Shown piece by piece: positions 19,551 through 26,499 of a DNA stretch of 59,646 nucleotides (positions are counted from its first letter, which is position 1; each line of letters opens with the position of its first letter). The stretch comes from Streptomyces otsuchiensis (lineage in GTDB: Bacteria; Actinomycetota; Actinomycetes; Streptomycetales; Streptomycetaceae), in assembly GCF_004305975.1 (NCBI RefSeq), contig NZ_BHZI01000002.1:1-59646 (forward strand). Direction: 5' to 3'. Below the pieces are notes generated by a model. It was given only the letters and a program-made list of their open reading frames with translations. It had not been told where the DNA came from and did no database searches. Both the position numbers and the translations under genes were made by a program.

Positions 19551-19575
19551 TAAAAAACCGCCCGGCCCGTTTGTC
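19551..19575. promoter_or_regulatory. ARE-like palindrome near the afsA-type gene
   Basis: AAAAAACCG (19552-19560), then CCCGGCC, then CGTTTG (19568-19573): an imperfect inverted repeat with the AAACCG...CGGTTT-like arms of gamma-butyrolactone receptor sites. It lies about 50 bp upstream of the AfsA-type start, suited to repression of that promoter by the receptor. Confidence 0.5.
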
Positions 19576-19744
19576 AATGAGAATTCGGCGTTCCACTTGT
19601 GTGAGAGCCAGGCCGTCGCATGACGCATCCCCCACCTCCCAGCACCTGACGCCAGTCGGGTACGACGCGCGCACCACGCGCCGTGATCCGAGGTGCGCCG
19701 CCACGCAGCCCGACCACTGAGCCGGAGAACACGTTCGCGACGGT

Positions 19745-19768
19745 TACAAACCGTGTGGTTGGCTTTCA
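19745..19768. promoter_or_regulatory. ARE-like palindrome near the receptor gene
   Basis: ACAAACCG (19746-19753), then TGTGGTTGGCTTT: an imperfect inverted repeat related to the site at 19551. It lies 80-105 bp upstream of the receptor's TTG start, as expected for receptor autoregulation. The 19505-19848 gap holds nothing else that I recognise. Confidence 0.45.
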
Positions 19769-19848
19769 TGGTGACAGAGGGTTAAGCTGAGGCCTCCCCG
19801 GTGGCCGTCACAGCAGTTCCTGTCACCGGGCCGAAGGAGGTCCGCCCG

Positions 19849-20532
19849 TTGGCGAAGCAAGAACGAGCCCTACGCACCCGGCGCGCCGTGTTGAACGCGG
19901 CTGCGGAGATATTCGGTGTCCGTGGCTACCGGGCGACGACGATCGCCGATGTGATCGCCCACGCCGGAGTGACCAAGGGGGCCCTGTATTTCCACTTTCC
20001 CTCCAAACGCGCGCTAGCTGACGCGATCATGGAGGAACAGACCCGGTTCGGCGTAGTGAGGACCAGTGGCTCGCCGCTCCAGCAGTCCATCGACATGTCA
20101 CTCCAGGTCGCCCATCAGCTGCGGCGTGACCCGCTTCTGCAGGCCGGCACACGGATCGCCATCGACACTCTTTTCGACGAGTCGCCCCTGAACCCGTTCG
20201 GACGCTGGGCCGGTGTCCTCTCAGACGGCCTGCGCCAAGCGCAGGAACAGGGCGAGATCCTCGCGCACGTGGATGTACAACGCACCTCCCAGTTGTTCGT
20301 GGGCGCGTACACCGGCATCAACATCTTCTCCCTCGCGGAGACGCGGCGGGCCGATCTCCCGGCCCGGGTCTCCTTCTTCTGGGAGCTGCTCCTGCCAGCG
20401 ATCGCCCACCCGGGGGTGCTGCCTCGGACACGGAGCGAGGGCTCCACCGAGGTCAACGCGATCCTCGCGCAGTCCGCAGCACCGCCGGACGCCTCTCCTC
20501 CGGCTCGCCCCGCCCCGGCCGACGGCGCCTGA
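19849..20532 (+). CDS. Gamma-butyrolactone receptor (ScbR/ArpA family TetR)
   Basis: A 227-residue receptor-type TetR repressor. The N-terminus AKQERALRTRRAVLNAAAEI, with IADVIAHAGVTKGALYFHFPSKRALADAI (about residues 26-55), is nearly the ScbR/FarA consensus. The ligand domain keeps the aromatic-rich RRDPLLQAG...LNPFGRWAG region. Start: TTG at 19849 is chosen because AAGGAGG (19834-19840) lies 8 nt upstream and the protein then opens as in known receptors; a GTG at 19801 gives 16 more residues without this site. Divergent from the AfsA-type gene, the standard arrangement. It would bind the signal made by that gene and release ARE sites. Confidence 0.93.
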   Translation: MAKQERALRTRRAVLNAAAEIFGVRGYRATTIADVIAHAGVTKGALYFHFPSKRALADAIMEEQTRFGVVRTSGSPLQQSIDMSLQVAHQLRRDPLLQAGTRIAIDTLFDESPLNPFGRWAGVLSDGLRQAQEQGEILAHVDVQRTSQLFVGAYTGINIFSLAETRRADLPARVSFFWELLLPAIAHPGVLPRTRSEGSTEVNAILAQSAAPPDASPPARPAPADGA

Positions 20533-20556
20533 GCCCGCCGCTCTCTCGGGCGGCCG

Positions 20557-20589
20557 GCGCACATACCCCCGGCGGGGGGGTATGTGCGC
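20557..20589. terminator. Long perfect hairpin after the receptor gene
   Basis: GCGCACATACCCCC, loop GGCGG, GGGGGTATGTGCGC: a 14-bp perfect stem 25 bp after the receptor stop and downstream of the leftward operon. No T run; best read as a bidirectional terminator between converging units. Confidence 0.65.
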
Positions 20590-20637
20590 GTTACAGGGGC
20601 AACCGGGCGCCTCCGCCGGTCAGCGACGACGGCACCG

Positions 20638-20811
20638 TCAGTCGATCCCCCGGACGATGTGGGACTCCGCCGGGTCGTCCATGCACCCGGCGAGCACCGG
20701 TACGGCCTCCGCGTTCCCCATCGCCACCTCCGTCCGAGGGCTCCGAACGGAAGTCCCCGGAAACGGTCCGGCGCAGTCCTGGTCTGCGCCGTGTCCGTGT
20801 TCGTACGTCAC
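20638..20811 (-). CDS. Candidate small ORF (57 residues) at the end of the polyketide operon
   Basis: GTG at 20811 is preceded by GAGGAG with 6-nt spacing (20818-20823), as good as any start in the operon, and the frame runs 57 codons with about 85% G/C at third positions. The peptide starts VTYEHGHGADQDC and ends ESHIVRGID; an upstream in-frame ATG at 20847 is also possible. It follows the FabG gene by 80 bp in the same direction. It resembles no family I know; it has two Cys and no hydrophobic helix. It could be a small accessory or regulatory protein, or a chance frame. Confidence 0.38.
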   Translation of the reverse strand: MTYEHGHGADQDCAGPFPGTSVRSPRTEVAMGNAEAVPVLAGCMDDPAESHIVRGID

Positions 20812-20890
20812 CTCGCGCTCCTCTCGTCGGCTACGGCAGTTGCTCATGCCCGCCGCACAGCGGTCCCACAGACCGGGCCGTCCGTCGCGC

Positions 20891-21595
20891 TCAGTGCCCC
20901 ATTCCGAGCCCGCCGTCGACCGGGACCACAGCGCCGGTGACGTACCCGGCCTCCTCGGATGCAAGCCAGACCACTGCGGCTGCGATCTCCCCGGGAGCTG
21001 CGGTCCGCCGGAGGGGCACCTCGCGCAGGATCTCCTCACGCCTGCGCTCGGACAGTTCACCCGTCATGTCGGTCTCCACCAGCCCCGGCGCCACCACGTT
21101 GGCCGTCACACCGCACGGGGCGAGTTCACGCGCCAGCGAGCGGGCGAGCCCGACCAGCCCCGCCTTGCTCGCTGCGTAGCTGGTCTGTCCGGGTGAGCCC
21201 CGCAGACCGGCAACTGAAGAGACGAAGATCATGCGTCCCCGACGATTGACCAACATCGACTGGGCCGCCCGCCGCGCCGTGCGGAAGGCACCGGCCAGGT
21301 TGGTGTCCAGAACGCGGTGGAACTCCCCGTCGCGCGTCCGCAGCGCCAGCCTGTCGTCGGTGATGCCGGCGTTCGCCACGACGATCTCCACGGGCCCGTG
21401 GGCCTCCTCGGCCTCAGTGAACGCCCGGTCCACCTGAGCGGGATCGGTAACGTCGCAACGGATCGCCAGTAGCCCGTCGGGTACTCCAGATCCCCGGTGC
21501 GTCACCGCGACGGCGTCCCCGCGCGCCGCGAAAGCGCGGGCGACGGCCAGCCCGATTCCCCTGTTACCTCCGGTGACGAGAACGGAACGGCTCAT
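20891..21595 (-). CDS. 3-oxoacyl-ACP reductase (FabG-type SDR)
   Basis: A 234-residue FabG-like ketoreductase. Cofactor site VTGGNRGIGLAVARAFAARG (residues 7-26), NAGITDD near 80, SSVAGLRGSPGQTSYAASKAG with catalytic Ser, Tyr and Lys (about 126-146), and the PGLVETDM turn near 168. FabG proteins of discrete (type II) polyketide systems reduce ACP-bound beta-ketones. It is the last recognisable enzyme of a leftward operon in which all but one junction overlap by 4 bp, and it overlaps the flavin reductase gene upstream. Confidence 0.93.
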   Translation of the reverse strand: MSRSVLVTGGNRGIGLAVARAFAARGDAVAVTHRGSGVPDGLLAIRCDVTDPAQVDRAFTEAEEAHGPVEIVVANAGITDDRLALRTRDGEFHRVLDTNLAGAFRTARRAAQSMLVNRRGRMIFVSSVAGLRGSPGQTSYAASKAGLVGLARSLARELAPCGVTANVVAPGLVETDMTGELSERRREEILREVPLRRTAAPGEIAAAVVWLASEEAGYVTGAVVPVDGGLGMGH

Positions 21596-22167
21596 GTAAC
21601 AGCCTCCAGGTCCAGGCCCGCGTAGGCACCGCGATGGTAGACGAGCGGTCCGTGCTGTGCGGGGGCGGTGTGCACGGCCTCGACCCTGCCCAGCAGGATC
21701 ACGTGGTCTCCTCCCGGGTACCGCAACTCGGTCCGGCAGTCGATCGCCAGGACTGCGTCGTCGACCAGCACGTTTCCGGTGAGGCCCACCGCAGCGCCGA
21801 GTTCGCGCTGTGCCCGCGTACCGGCCGGGCGCCGACGAGAGGCGAAGGCCCGTGCCAGCGGCTCCTGCTCACGCGACATCACGTTGACGGTGAAGGAGCC
21901 GTGCCGTTCGATCGCGCGCTGGGTCCGCCCCTCGGCGCCGATGCTGATCATGACGAGCAACGGGTCGAGGGAGATCGACGTAACGGAACTCGCGGTCACC
22001 GCCTCCGTCTGTTCCCCGCTGTTGACGGTCACCACCGTGACGCCGGTGGGCAGCAGGCCCATCGCGGCGCGGAACGTCATCGTGTCAGGTGCTTCGCTGG
22101 TGTGCCTCCCGTCACCTACCCCGGTGGGGGTGGTGGGGGGCTCTGCCGCAGCAATCGATGTTCTCAT
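21592..22167 (-). CDS. Flavin reductase family protein
   Basis: A 191-residue FMN-binding flavin reductase (DIM6/NTAB, HpaC-like). Typical segments: FRAAMGLLPTGVTVVTV (about residues 32-48), AVTASSVTSISLDPLLVMIS (about 56-75), and a C-terminal strand DHVILLGRVEAV. Such enzymes supply reduced flavin to a partner monooxygenase. In this cluster the luciferase-like protein at 43582-44727 or another flavin oxygenase could be the partner; in the manumycin family AsuE2 plays this part. It is embedded in the polyketide operon, overlapping genes on both sides. Confidence 0.92.
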   Translation of the reverse strand: MRTSIAAAEPPTTPTGVGDGRHTSEAPDTMTFRAAMGLLPTGVTVVTVNSGEQTEAVTASSVTSISLDPLLVMISIGAEGRTQRAIERHGSFTVNVMSREQEPLARAFASRRRPAGTRAQRELGAAVGLTGNVLVDDAVLAIDCRTELRYPGGDHVILLGRVEAVHTAPAQHGPLVYHRGAYAGLDLEAVT

Positions 22168-22667
22168 CGGACACCCTCCTCGCCGGTGGTCCGATGCCGT
22201 CCACCGCCGTGCTTCTGCACCAGACAGCTGACCCGGGCCGAGGAGGTCAGTCGCCCCTTGTCATCCGTGATCGACACCGCGTAGGTCGCCACTCTGTCCC
22301 CTTGACTGAGCGGCACGCACACGCCCGTGACCGTGCCGCTCCGCGCCGGACGGTGGTGGGTGCAGGACACCTCCACTCCGGCCACTGCTCCCCGGGGAGC
22401 CACGTGAAGACCGGCGGCCATGGAGCCCAGCGTCTCGGCTAGCACCGCGTTGGCTCCCCCGTGCAGCCAGCCGAACGGCTGTTGGTTACCCTCCACGGGC
22501 ATGGTCCCGACCAGCCGCCCCTCCTCGTGCGAGACGACCGTGATCCCCATCTTGGTGATCAGCTGCCGGGCGAGCAGCTCAGGCGGGATCGAAAGGATGG
22601 TCTCGGGCAGCCGAACGCCCGGCTCGGCCGCGGTGGGCGGCGTGGCGAGTGTTCCGTTGTTCTCCAC
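22164..22667 (-). CDS. PaaI-family hot-dog thioesterase
   Basis: A 167-residue hot-dog fold acyl-thioester hydrolase. The signature NQQPFGWLHGGANAVLAETLGSMA (within residues 61-84) has the HGG motif and the catalytic acid of PaaI/4HBT-II enzymes. It would release an acyl chain from ACP or CoA, as product release or as editing. Its position between the flavin reductase (4-bp overlap) and the ketosynthase genes (28-bp gap) supports a role on the polyketide. Confidence 0.9.
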   Translation of the reverse strand: MENNGTLATPPTAAEPGVRLPETILSIPPELLARQLITKMGITVVSHEEGRLVGTMPVEGNQQPFGWLHGGANAVLAETLGSMAAGLHVAPRGAVAGVEVSCTHHRPARSGTVTGVCVPLSQGDRVATYAVSITDDKGRLTSSARVSCLVQKHGGGRHRTTGEEGVR

Positions 22668-22695
22668 GTGAGTCTCCCGTAGGTGTTCGGATCGT

Positions 22696-23496
22696 TCAGC
22701 GGCCGGAACGGTGGAGGCGCAGCCCGGGCCCGCCCGGGGTGATCACACCGACGGCGGTCGGCGCGCCGTCCAGCACACGTCGTGCAGCCGCGGCAAGAGC
22801 ACCGACGCCGTGCAACGGGTCGTCCTCGGCCGCTGCTTCGGCAGAGTGGTACTCCTGTGCCATCAGGTCGATCGAGACGTCGGCCGTCCCAGGACTGCTT
22901 CCGTAACGGCCGAGCAGCAGGGCGACCGCCGCATCACCGCCAGCCTCCGGACCGGGACTGCTCCCGCGTGCGGCGAGAGCCGCGCGGGTGCGGGGGCTGG
23001 CGGCGAGTTCTACCCCGATCAGGAGAAGCCGATGCACCCCCTCCTCCGCGAGCAACAGCCCCACCGTCTCGAAAGCTGCTGCGGCGGAGCGGCTGTCCTC
23101 CACCGACAGACACGTGACCGGGCCGCGGATGCGGTGGTCACGGGTGACGACCCCCAGGACGGAGGTCGGCACCGACTGGTAGAAGAGCAGCGGGTTGTTG
23201 GCCTGCCCCGCCGCGAGGCGGCGGCTGGCGAGGTCGGTGGTGGTGACGTCCCCGAAGCCGGTGACCAGCACGACGGCCGTGTGGTCCCCCGACACCCCGA
23301 GCCCGTCGGGGGCAGCCCCTGCAAGGCACCGGTCGGAGACCGTCTTCACCAGCGGATTGAAGCGGGACTCTATGAAGCCCGGCAGCCCGGGCAGCGCTCC
23401 CTCGGCCGGCCACGCCACGGAGGCCGTTCCCAGGAGACGTGCGGGAAGGCCGGCCGGTTCGCGTGACAGTGCGGCTCGAATCGGATCGGTGGTCAT
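22696..23496 (-). CDS. Half-size beta-ketoacyl synthase-like protein (chain-length-factor-like)
   Basis: A 266-residue protein covering only the N-terminal thiolase-fold half of a ketosynthase. The segment where the nucleophile would stand reads SVEDSRSAAAAFE (near residue 128), with acidic residues instead of Cys, so it should not form a C-C bond itself. It resembles the short KS-like subunit of aryl polyene systems (Ketoacyl-synt_2 family) more than a full 400-residue CLF. Its start overlaps the stop of the active KS gene by 4 bp, which supports a KS/KS-like heterodimer setting chain length. That role is inference. Confidence 0.82.
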   Translation of the reverse strand: MTTDPIRAALSREPAGLPARLLGTASVAWPAEGALPGLPGFIESRFNPLVKTVSDRCLAGAAPDGLGVSGDHTAVVLVTGFGDVTTTDLASRRLAAGQANNPLLFYQSVPTSVLGVVTRDHRIRGPVTCLSVEDSRSAAAAFETVGLLLAEEGVHRLLLIGVELAASPRTRAALAARGSSPGPEAGGDAAVALLLGRYGSSPGTADVSIDLMAQEYHSAEAAAEDDPLHGVGALAAAARRVLDGAPTAVGVITPGGPGLRLHRSGR

Positions 23497-24683
23497 GGGC
23501 GCTCCAGGACGATCGCTGCGTTGAGCCCGCCGAACGCGGCGTTCACGCTCAGGACCCGGCGTACCGCAGCGCTGCGTGGTTCGTTGGGGACCCAATCGAG
23601 ATCGCAGACCGGGTCGGGCGAGCCGTAGCCGGCCGTCGGCGGCAGGATGCCGTGGAGCAGGGCGTACACCCCGATCACCGCCTCGACCGCGCCGGAGCCC
23701 TCCAGCATGTGCCCGGTCGTGCTCTTGGTCGAGCTGACCGGGATGTGGCGGGCCGCGGGCCCGAGAGCCCGGTGGAGTGCCGAGGTCTCGGCCGGGTCGT
23801 TGATCTTGGTCCCGGTGCCGTGGGCGTTGACGTAGTCGACCCCCTCCGGTGCCGCCCCCGCGTCGCGGAGCGCCGCCGAGATCGCCCGGGCCATGCCGGT
23901 GCCCTCGGGATGCGGGTGGCAGACGTGGTGAGCGTCCGCGGCCATGCCCCAGCCGCTGAGCCGAGCAAGCGGCTGCGCACCGCGCGCTCGCGCCCCGGAG
24001 CCGGACTCCAGCACCAGGACAGCGGCACCGTCGCCCAGCAGCAGCCCCTGACGCTCGGCCGAGAACGGCCGGACCCTGCCGTCCGCCGCGAACGCGCGGC
24101 CGGAGTCGAACTTGGCGAAGAACTCCGGCTCGACCAGATAGGCCCCACCGCACAGCACGATGCCGGCCCGGCCCGCACGGATCAGCCGTGCACCGTGCAC
24201 GAGGGCGTTGGTAGACGCGACACACGCGTTGACGAAGGCCAGCCGCCGCCCCGATACGCCGAGGTCGTCGGCTACCAGCCCGGTCAGAGCGGCCGGAAGG
24301 CTCTCCGCAATCCCCGGGACGGCGGCCGAGCCGCCGCCGGACCAGAAGGCGGTGACGCCGGTGTGGTCACCCTGGGTACCGAGCAGCACATCCGCGTGAC
24401 GCGGCTCCTCCAGACCCGCCATGCCGAGCGCGGCGCGGGCACAGGCCACGAGCGCCGCACGCTGGTCGGGCGGACCTGGATTCTCCCGTGTGCCGGGCGC
24501 GGAGGGAAGCTCACGGGCCGTGGCCGCGGTCCGCGATCGGAACCGGCCGGTCGCGAAACGGTCGACCGGCCGGAAGGCCGCGTTCCCCGCGAACACGCCG
24601 TCCCGCAGCGCGGCGTCACCGGCGCCGTGGCCCGTGAGCAGGCCGTAGCCCGTGACGAGGACGTCGTCGGGGGCGGTGCTCAT
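23493..24683 (-). CDS. Beta-ketoacyl-ACP synthase (KS, discrete polyketide type)
   Basis: A 396-residue KAS II-type condensing enzyme with a complete catalytic triad: Cys154 in VNACVAST, His288 in NAHGTGTKIND, and His325 in STKSTTGHMLEGSGAVE. It elongates an ACP-bound acyl chain with malonyl-ACP. Overlaps of 4 bp with the KS-like gene downstream and the tandem ACP gene upstream place it at the core of the operon. Together with FabG, a two-subunit MaoC dehydratase and an enoyl reductase, the set resembles highly reducing type II polyketide synthases. Confidence 0.94.
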   Translation of the reverse strand: MSTAPDDVLVTGYGLLTGHGAGDAALRDGVFAGNAAFRPVDRFATGRFRSRTAATARELPSAPGTRENPGPPDQRAALVACARAALGMAGLEEPRHADVLLGTQGDHTGVTAFWSGGGSAAVPGIAESLPAALTGLVADDLGVSGRRLAFVNACVASTNALVHGARLIRAGRAGIVLCGGAYLVEPEFFAKFDSGRAFAADGRVRPFSAERQGLLLGDGAAVLVLESGSGARARGAQPLARLSGWGMAADAHHVCHPHPEGTGMARAISAALRDAGAAPEGVDYVNAHGTGTKINDPAETSALHRALGPAARHIPVSSTKSTTGHMLEGSGAVEAVIGVYALLHGILPPTAGYGSPDPVCDLDWVPNEPRSAAVRRVLSVNAAFGGLNAAIVLERP

Positions 24684-25279
24684 CGCCCGGCTACCTCCGT
24701 CACCGCGTCACCGGTGCGGTTGCCCGCTGCGCTCAGAGCGCACAACGACCGGTGGAGGCCGCCCACCGTGGTGACCCCCTCGACCTCCGCTGGGGCGATC
24801 TCCATGTCGATGCCGTGCTGCTCCTTGAGCTGGTAGCAGAACCACACCAGGGTGAGCGAGTCGAGCACGACCTCCTCGTCGTCCGCGACCTGGTCGGGAG
24901 CGACATCGGGGAGGATCTGGCTGAGCACCAGTAGGCGCTTGACCTCGGCGAGGGTCAGCCCGGCCAGGTCGGCACGGCCTGCGGACGCTTTCACGGCGAG
25001 GGCGTCGGTGTCCGCCGACGACAGCCGACTGCGGATGTCGGCCGCCAGCTCGCCCACGGTCGCCGTCGCCAGCCCGTCCACCGCCTCATCGGGGAGCTGT
25101 ACCCCGTACTGCCGCTCCAGGTGGACAGTGAGTTCCACCAGTGCGAGCGACTCCAGTTCGAGCCCGCCGGCTCCAAGGGGAGTCGAGGGCGAGGTGTCAC
25201 TGGGCACGGGCATGTTGAGCATGTCGCGGACGATGCCGAGCACATAGTCCGAGACGGGGTCGTTCTCTGCGGTCCTCAC
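24680..25279 (-). CDS. Tandem acyl carrier protein (two ACP domains)
   Basis: A 199-residue protein with two carrier domains. Domain 1 (about 5-85) has the phosphopantetheine Ser44 in LELESLALVELTVHLE; domain 2 (about 105-180) has Ser141 in VVLDSLTLVWFCYQLKEQHG. The two domains are dissimilar: the second carries aromatic residues (WFCY) after the attachment Ser, so they may serve different partners rather than simply raise throughput. The gene overlaps KS and FabV genes by 4 bp each. One of the two phosphopantetheinyl transferases in the window (38449 or 57025) would activate it. Confidence 0.93.
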   Translation of the reverse strand: MRTAENDPVSDYVLGIVRDMLNMPVPSDTSPSTPLGAGGLELESLALVELTVHLERQYGVQLPDEAVDGLATATVGELAADIRSRLSSADTDALAVKASAGRADLAGLTLAEVKRLLVLSQILPDVAPDQVADDEEVVLDSLTLVWFCYQLKEQHGIDMEIAPAEVEGVTTVGGLHRSLCALSAAGNRTGDAVTEVAGR

Positions 25280-26499
25280 GTCGGTCTCCTTGGGTTCGAG
25301 GGAATGATCAGGGCGTCGAGGATGGGGCGCACCGGATCGGTGTCGGCCGCGTAGTCCACCCCGTCGACTCCGAAGCCGTGCAGCTGGCGGGCGAGGACCG
25401 CGTAGCGGTCCAGGTCGCCGAGGCGTGCGAGGTCTGCCGTGTCGCCGACCGCCTCCCAGCGCCGACGCACCTCGGCCTGGATGCCGGGGCGCATCTCGAT
25501 GTCGTCCAGACGGATCCGGTCCCGTTGGTCGGTGACGACACCTCCGTTGCCGGAGTAGAGGGCTGCGAGCAGGCGGCTCGCCTGGCCGTCCGTGTCCTCC
25601 GGGACTCCTGCCTCACGGGTGACCCGCGAGAGCAGGAGCGTGTACAGCAACTGCACCGGCATCACCTGGCTCGCCGGTGTGATCAGCGCCCGCATGACCG
25701 CGGCGTGGGCACGGCCGCCGTGCGGAGCCAGCAGACGCGCCAGGTCGGTCGCGGTGCGCTCCAGATCCTGTTTGGCGCGTCCGAGGGTGCCGTCGCGGTA
25801 GGTCGGGGCGAGCCACCGGTTACCGACGTAGCTGAAGGCGACCGTCGTGGCACCGGGCATGAGCGCCCCGTGCTCCTGCAGCACCTCGATCCAGCGACGC
25901 CAGTCGGCTCCGCCCATCACCCGCACGGTCTGCTCGACCTCCTCCGGAGTCGCGGCCGGGGTGGTGTGAGTCCGGATTCCCGCCGTCCGGGGGTCGAACG
26001 CCTTCTCCGTGAAGGGCGCTCCGATGGTCTTGATGACCGACCGGTCGACCCGGCCCGTGCCGTTTTCCTCCCGGCGCGGCGCGGCCAGGCTGTGCACGAC
26101 GAGGTCCACGCCGCCCAGTTCCTCGGAGATCAGGCGCGCAGCGTGCTCCTTGACCGTGTCGCTGAAGGCGTCACCGACGACCGTGCGGCCGAACAGCTTC
26201 GCGGTGCGGAGCTCATGCTCGGTAGCGGAGGCGTTGTACCAGCCGGCGGTGCCCGTGCGGTGGGGCACACCCGGACGTTCCGCGCAGATGCCGACTGTCG
26301 CGGCCCCGTAGCCGAAGGCGGCGGTGAGCCTGGTGGCCAGGCCGAGCCCCGACGAGGCCCCTATGACGAGCGCGGCACGGGGTCCGCGGGCGGGCCGCGC
26401 GGCCTGGAGCGACCGCACCGTTGTGCGCACCACCCGCGCTCGCCCGACCGGGTGGGCGGTGACCCAGAGGGCGCCACGGCGGACGGGCTCGATGATCAT
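25276..26499 (-). CDS. fabV: Trans-2-enoyl-CoA/ACP reductase, FabV type
   Basis: A 407-residue enoyl reductase of the FabV/TER family, which is larger than FabI and uses a Tyr-X8-Lys active site. Here this is Tyr234-Lys243 in TYRDGTLGRAK. The N-terminal I(I)EPxxRG and the cofactor site VIGASSGLGLATRLTAAFGY (about 45-64), then DLVVHSLAAPRR and SYVGNRW, all match the family, and the length is near normal. It would make the chain saturated at one or more positions. FabV in a secondary-metabolite operon is unusual. Overlaps both neighbours by 4 bp. Confidence 0.95.
   Translation of the reverse strand: MIIEPVRRGALWVTAHPVGRARVVRTTVRSLQAARPARGPRAALVIGASSGLGLATRLTAAFGYGAATVGICAERPGVPHRTGTAGWYNASATEHELRTAKLFGRTVVGDAFSDTVKEHAARLISEELGGVDLVVHSLAAPRREENGTGRVDRSVIKTIGAPFTEKAFDPRTAGIRTHTTPAATPEEVEQTVRVMGGADWRRWIEVLQEHGALMPGATTVAFSYVGNRWLAPTYRDGTLGRAKQDLERTATDLARLLAPHGGRAHAAVMRALITPASQVMPVQLLYTLLLSRVTREAGVPEDTDGQASRLLAALYSGNGGVVTDQRDRIRLDDIEMRPGIQAEVRRRWEAVGDTADLARLGDLDRYAVLARQLHGFGVDGVDYAADTDPVRPILDALIIPSNPRRPT

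Noticed and set aside
22696-23496. Treating the short KS-like gene as a pseudogene
   Set aside because: It has 4-bp coupling to the active KS gene, an unbroken frame, normal codon use and a known family of similar length.
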